The notes beneath the pieces were generated by a model. The model made no database searches. It had not been told where the DNA came from and saw only the letters and a program-made list of their open reading frames with translations. Position numbers and translations under genes: made by a program. This document shows positions 6,586 through 7,504 of a DNA stretch of 7,504 bases, piece by piece. The DNA is from CAZTPH01 sp031552655 (GTDB taxonomy: Bacteria; Pseudomonadota; Gammaproteobacteria; UBA9339). Location of the stretch: assembly GCA_031552655.1 (NCBI GenBank), contig JAVBML010000037.1, positions 1 to 7,504 of the forward strand, given 5' to 3'. Numbering within the stretch: position 1 is the stretch's first letter; each line of letters begins with the position of its first letter.

Positions 6586-6654
6586 TTGATTGGCCTAATC
6601 TTCAAATATCCACACCTAAAAATTACTACCATTTCGTTTCTCCACGCCAATCAA
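6586..6654 (-). repeat. 9-bp inverted repeat in the rodZ leader
   Basis: The arms TTGATTGGC (6586-6594) and GCCAATCAA (6646-6654) are perfect reverse complements separated by 51 bases, just upstream of the rodZ ribosome binding site. They could be the stem of an mRNA leader structure or two half-sites of an operator. No promoter with good -35 and -10 boxes is visible around it, so its relation to transcription is open. Confidence 0.45.
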
Positions 6655-6670
6655 AATATTGTCAATATTT
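6654..6670. repeat. 17-bp palindrome upstream of rodZ
   Basis: AAATATTG-T-CAATATTT has eight-base perfect arms around one central base and abuts the outer arm of the neighbouring inverted repeat. On the - strand it contains TTGACA, a perfect -35 hexamer, but no convincing -10 lies 16-18 bases further. It may be an operator at the operon promoter, or AT-rich chance. Confidence 0.4.
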
Positions 6671-7107
6671 AAATAAAACGCCCTAAAGCAAGTAGCTACG
6701 TATTAATATCTTTGTACTACTATGGCGAAATCAGTATACGGTAAACTAAGCTATCAAGCAACTTGCCATAGTCACCATGGTTCATTGCAAACACCATCAA
6801 AATCTACAAAAAACACTTCCATATCAAATAGTTACCATAGCGCACCGAAGTCTAGTAAATCATTGAGTCAAAAGCTACCCAGTGTTTCTTTTGGATTTTA
6901 TTCCCACTACTTAGACTAAAGGCCTCCTGCGCAGTAAAATCCATAGTAATTAACCACTCCCCTTTAGTCCAGAGACATATTTGCCTAGGGAAACACCATT
7001 GATAGCTCCAGTTGTAACATCGAAAAAATGACTCATATAGCAAATACCAAAACAGGTACCAAGTAAAAAATCAGCGCCTAGATTGGTTACTAAAACTATG
7101 TAAACTA

Positions 7108-7127
7108 CACGTTAATGCATTAACGTG
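7108..7127. repeat. Perfect 20-bp palindrome
   Basis: CACGTTAATGCATTAACGTG equals its own reverse complement over all 20 bases, and the next pair outward does not match. As RNA it could form an eight-base stem with a TGCA loop. It lies in non-coding sequence about 175 bases past the end of the partial gene on the - strand and about 540 bases before rodZ. An operator, a recombination site or an imperfect terminator are possible; the following bases on neither strand form a clean T-run. Confidence 0.75.
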
Positions 7128-7186
7128 AAGGTTAGCTTATAAGTAAATATACAAAAATTACTATTGCAGTTATCCCGTATGGTTTT

Positions 7187-7208
7187 TGCATGCCAACGAT
7201 GGTATGCA
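7187..7208 (+). repeat. Hairpin-forming inverted repeat
   Basis: TGCATGCC (7187-7194) and GGTATGCA (7201-7208) pair over eight positions with one G-U wobble when read as + strand RNA, around the loop AACGAT. No T-run follows, so it does not look like an intrinsic terminator. Read from the - strand, the wobble becomes an A-C mismatch. Confidence 0.4.
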
Positions 7209-7301
7209 GTTGGGTTTATATTATAAAATACAAGCTAAATGAGTCGTAAATGAAGTATTCCTTGGCGCACAAAATATTTATCCATTTTATATCTTAGGTT
7301 A

Positions 7302-7502
7302 CTATAATTCTTTTTTACAGTTTCCCTCTTCATCGCACATATTGCCTTTCTTGGAAGGTTCATTACAGTACTTACTTACAATTTTATAGATATTTAGTAC
7401 CCGACCATCTTTTACTTTATCTTCTAAGTGGGAATAGCGATCTGCTTGCTCCAAAATATAATTCCTAATCTCCTCTCCCGTCGCCGATGGATTGCACGAG
7501 GC
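7302..7502 (-). CDS. C-terminal part of an unidentified protein, cut by the window edge
   Basis: A - strand frame runs in from the right edge and stays open for 66 codons to a TAG at 7302-7304. I do not recognise the family. The visible tail begins ASCNPSATGEEIRNYILEQA, continues with a charged, probably helical stretch (RYSHLEDKVKDGRVLNIYKIV), and ends in a Cys/Lys/Glu-rich tail with cysteines at visible residues 3, 46, 56 and 62 (KYC, NMC, GNC), ending CKKEL. The composition is like a genuine soluble protein, the frame is the only long open one here, and base use resembles the neighbours. It points the same way as rodZ but is separated by some 740 bases, so it is probably a separate unit. 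The cysteines could suggest disulfides or metal binding, but that is a guess. Confidence 0.55.
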   Translation of the reverse strand, partial: ASCNPSATGEEIRNYILEQADRYSHLEDKVKDGRVLNIYKIVSKYCNEPSKKGNMCDEEGNCKKEL

Positions 7503-7504
7503 CA

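Larger units (their letters stand above)
6579..7301. other. About 720 bp without a convincing gene, rich in inverted repeats
   Basis: No gene in this stretch can be supported on family grounds. A 65-codon + strand frame at 6722-6919 is rich in Ser (about a quarter of residues), Lys and His and has no ribosome site. A - strand frame open from 7111 to a TAA at 6950 encodes a hydrophobic, Gly-rich segment (LGADFLLGTCFGICYMSHFF...) whose only ATG is at 7036; it may be a remnant. A - strand frame at 6852-7043 overlaps it. Structures are a 9-bp inverted repeat (6586-6654), a 17-bp palindrome (6654-6670), a distant 9-bp inverted repeat (6914-6922 with 6961-6969), a 20-bp palindrome (7108-7127) and a hairpin (7187-7208). 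I see no tRNA, tmRNA, RNase P RNA, insertion sequence or CRISPR. Confidence 0.6.

Noticed and set aside
6722..6919. 65-codon + strand reading frame starting MAKSVYGKLSYQ
   Set aside because: It has no ribosome site, a very skewed Ser/Lys/His composition and no recognisable family; a frame of this length is ordinary by chance in AT-rich DNA.
6914..6969. 9-bp inverted repeat GACTAAAGG / CCTTTAGTC with a 38-base spacer
   Set aside because: Repeats of this arm length within 100 bases are expected by chance in a stretch of this size, and nothing else supports a function.
6852..7043. 63-codon - strand reading frame
   Set aside because: It overlaps other open frames, has no ribosome site and reads as unstructured Trp/Phe-rich sequence without family features.

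Overview
The window is about 7.5 kb of AT-rich DNA from a bacterial chromosome, almost certainly gammaproteobacterial. The evidence is a ribosomal-protein pair (L13, S9) followed by the stringent starvation proteins SspA and SspB, the combination of RodZ, HisRS, a YfgM-type membrane TPR protein, a GmhA/DiaA-type SIS protein and a DolP-type BON lipoprotein, and residue-level similarity to the E. coli and Pseudomonas versions recalled from memory. I cannot name the genus. There is no phage, transposase or CRISPR in view. Most of the window is housekeeping sequence, and I see no evident new biological system.

Layout. Positions 138-2225 (+ strand): rplM - rpsI - tRNA-Gln(CUG) - sspA - sspB. In many gammaproteobacteria petABC (cytochrome bc1) sits between rpsI and sspA; here the space holds only a tRNA gene. 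Positions 2206-6564 (- strand, read right to left): rodZ - hisS - yfgM - gmhA/diaA - dolP - M50 site-2-type protease gene. This is a tightly packed run with stop/start spacings from a 4-bp overlap to about 54 bp. It joins part of the rodZ-ispG-hisS-yfgM-bamB-der cluster to part of the yraN-diaA-dolP cluster, without ispG, bamB or der at their usual places. The two converging operons overlap by 20 bp at their 3' ends. Positions 6579-7301 hold no convincing gene but contain several inverted repeats, including a perfect 20-bp palindrome. Positions 7302-7502 (- strand) hold the C-terminal part of an unidentified cysteine-containing protein that runs off the right edge.

How the genes work together. 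The left operon couples ribosome synthesis with two proteins named for starvation: SspA, which binds RNA polymerase, and SspB, the ClpXP adaptor for ssrA-tagged products of stalled ribosomes. The right operon mixes translation (HisRS) with envelope functions: cell shape (RodZ), a Sec-associated membrane protein (YfgM), sedoheptulose-7-phosphate isomerisation for LPS heptose or a DnaA-linked role (GmhA/DiaA), outer-membrane integrity (DolP) and an intramembrane protease.

Most worth a second look: a 13-residue insertion in S9, a RodZ without its periplasmic domain, the composite operon, the 20-bp palindrome at 7108-7127, the paired inverted repeats before rodZ, and the unidentified partial gene at the right edge.
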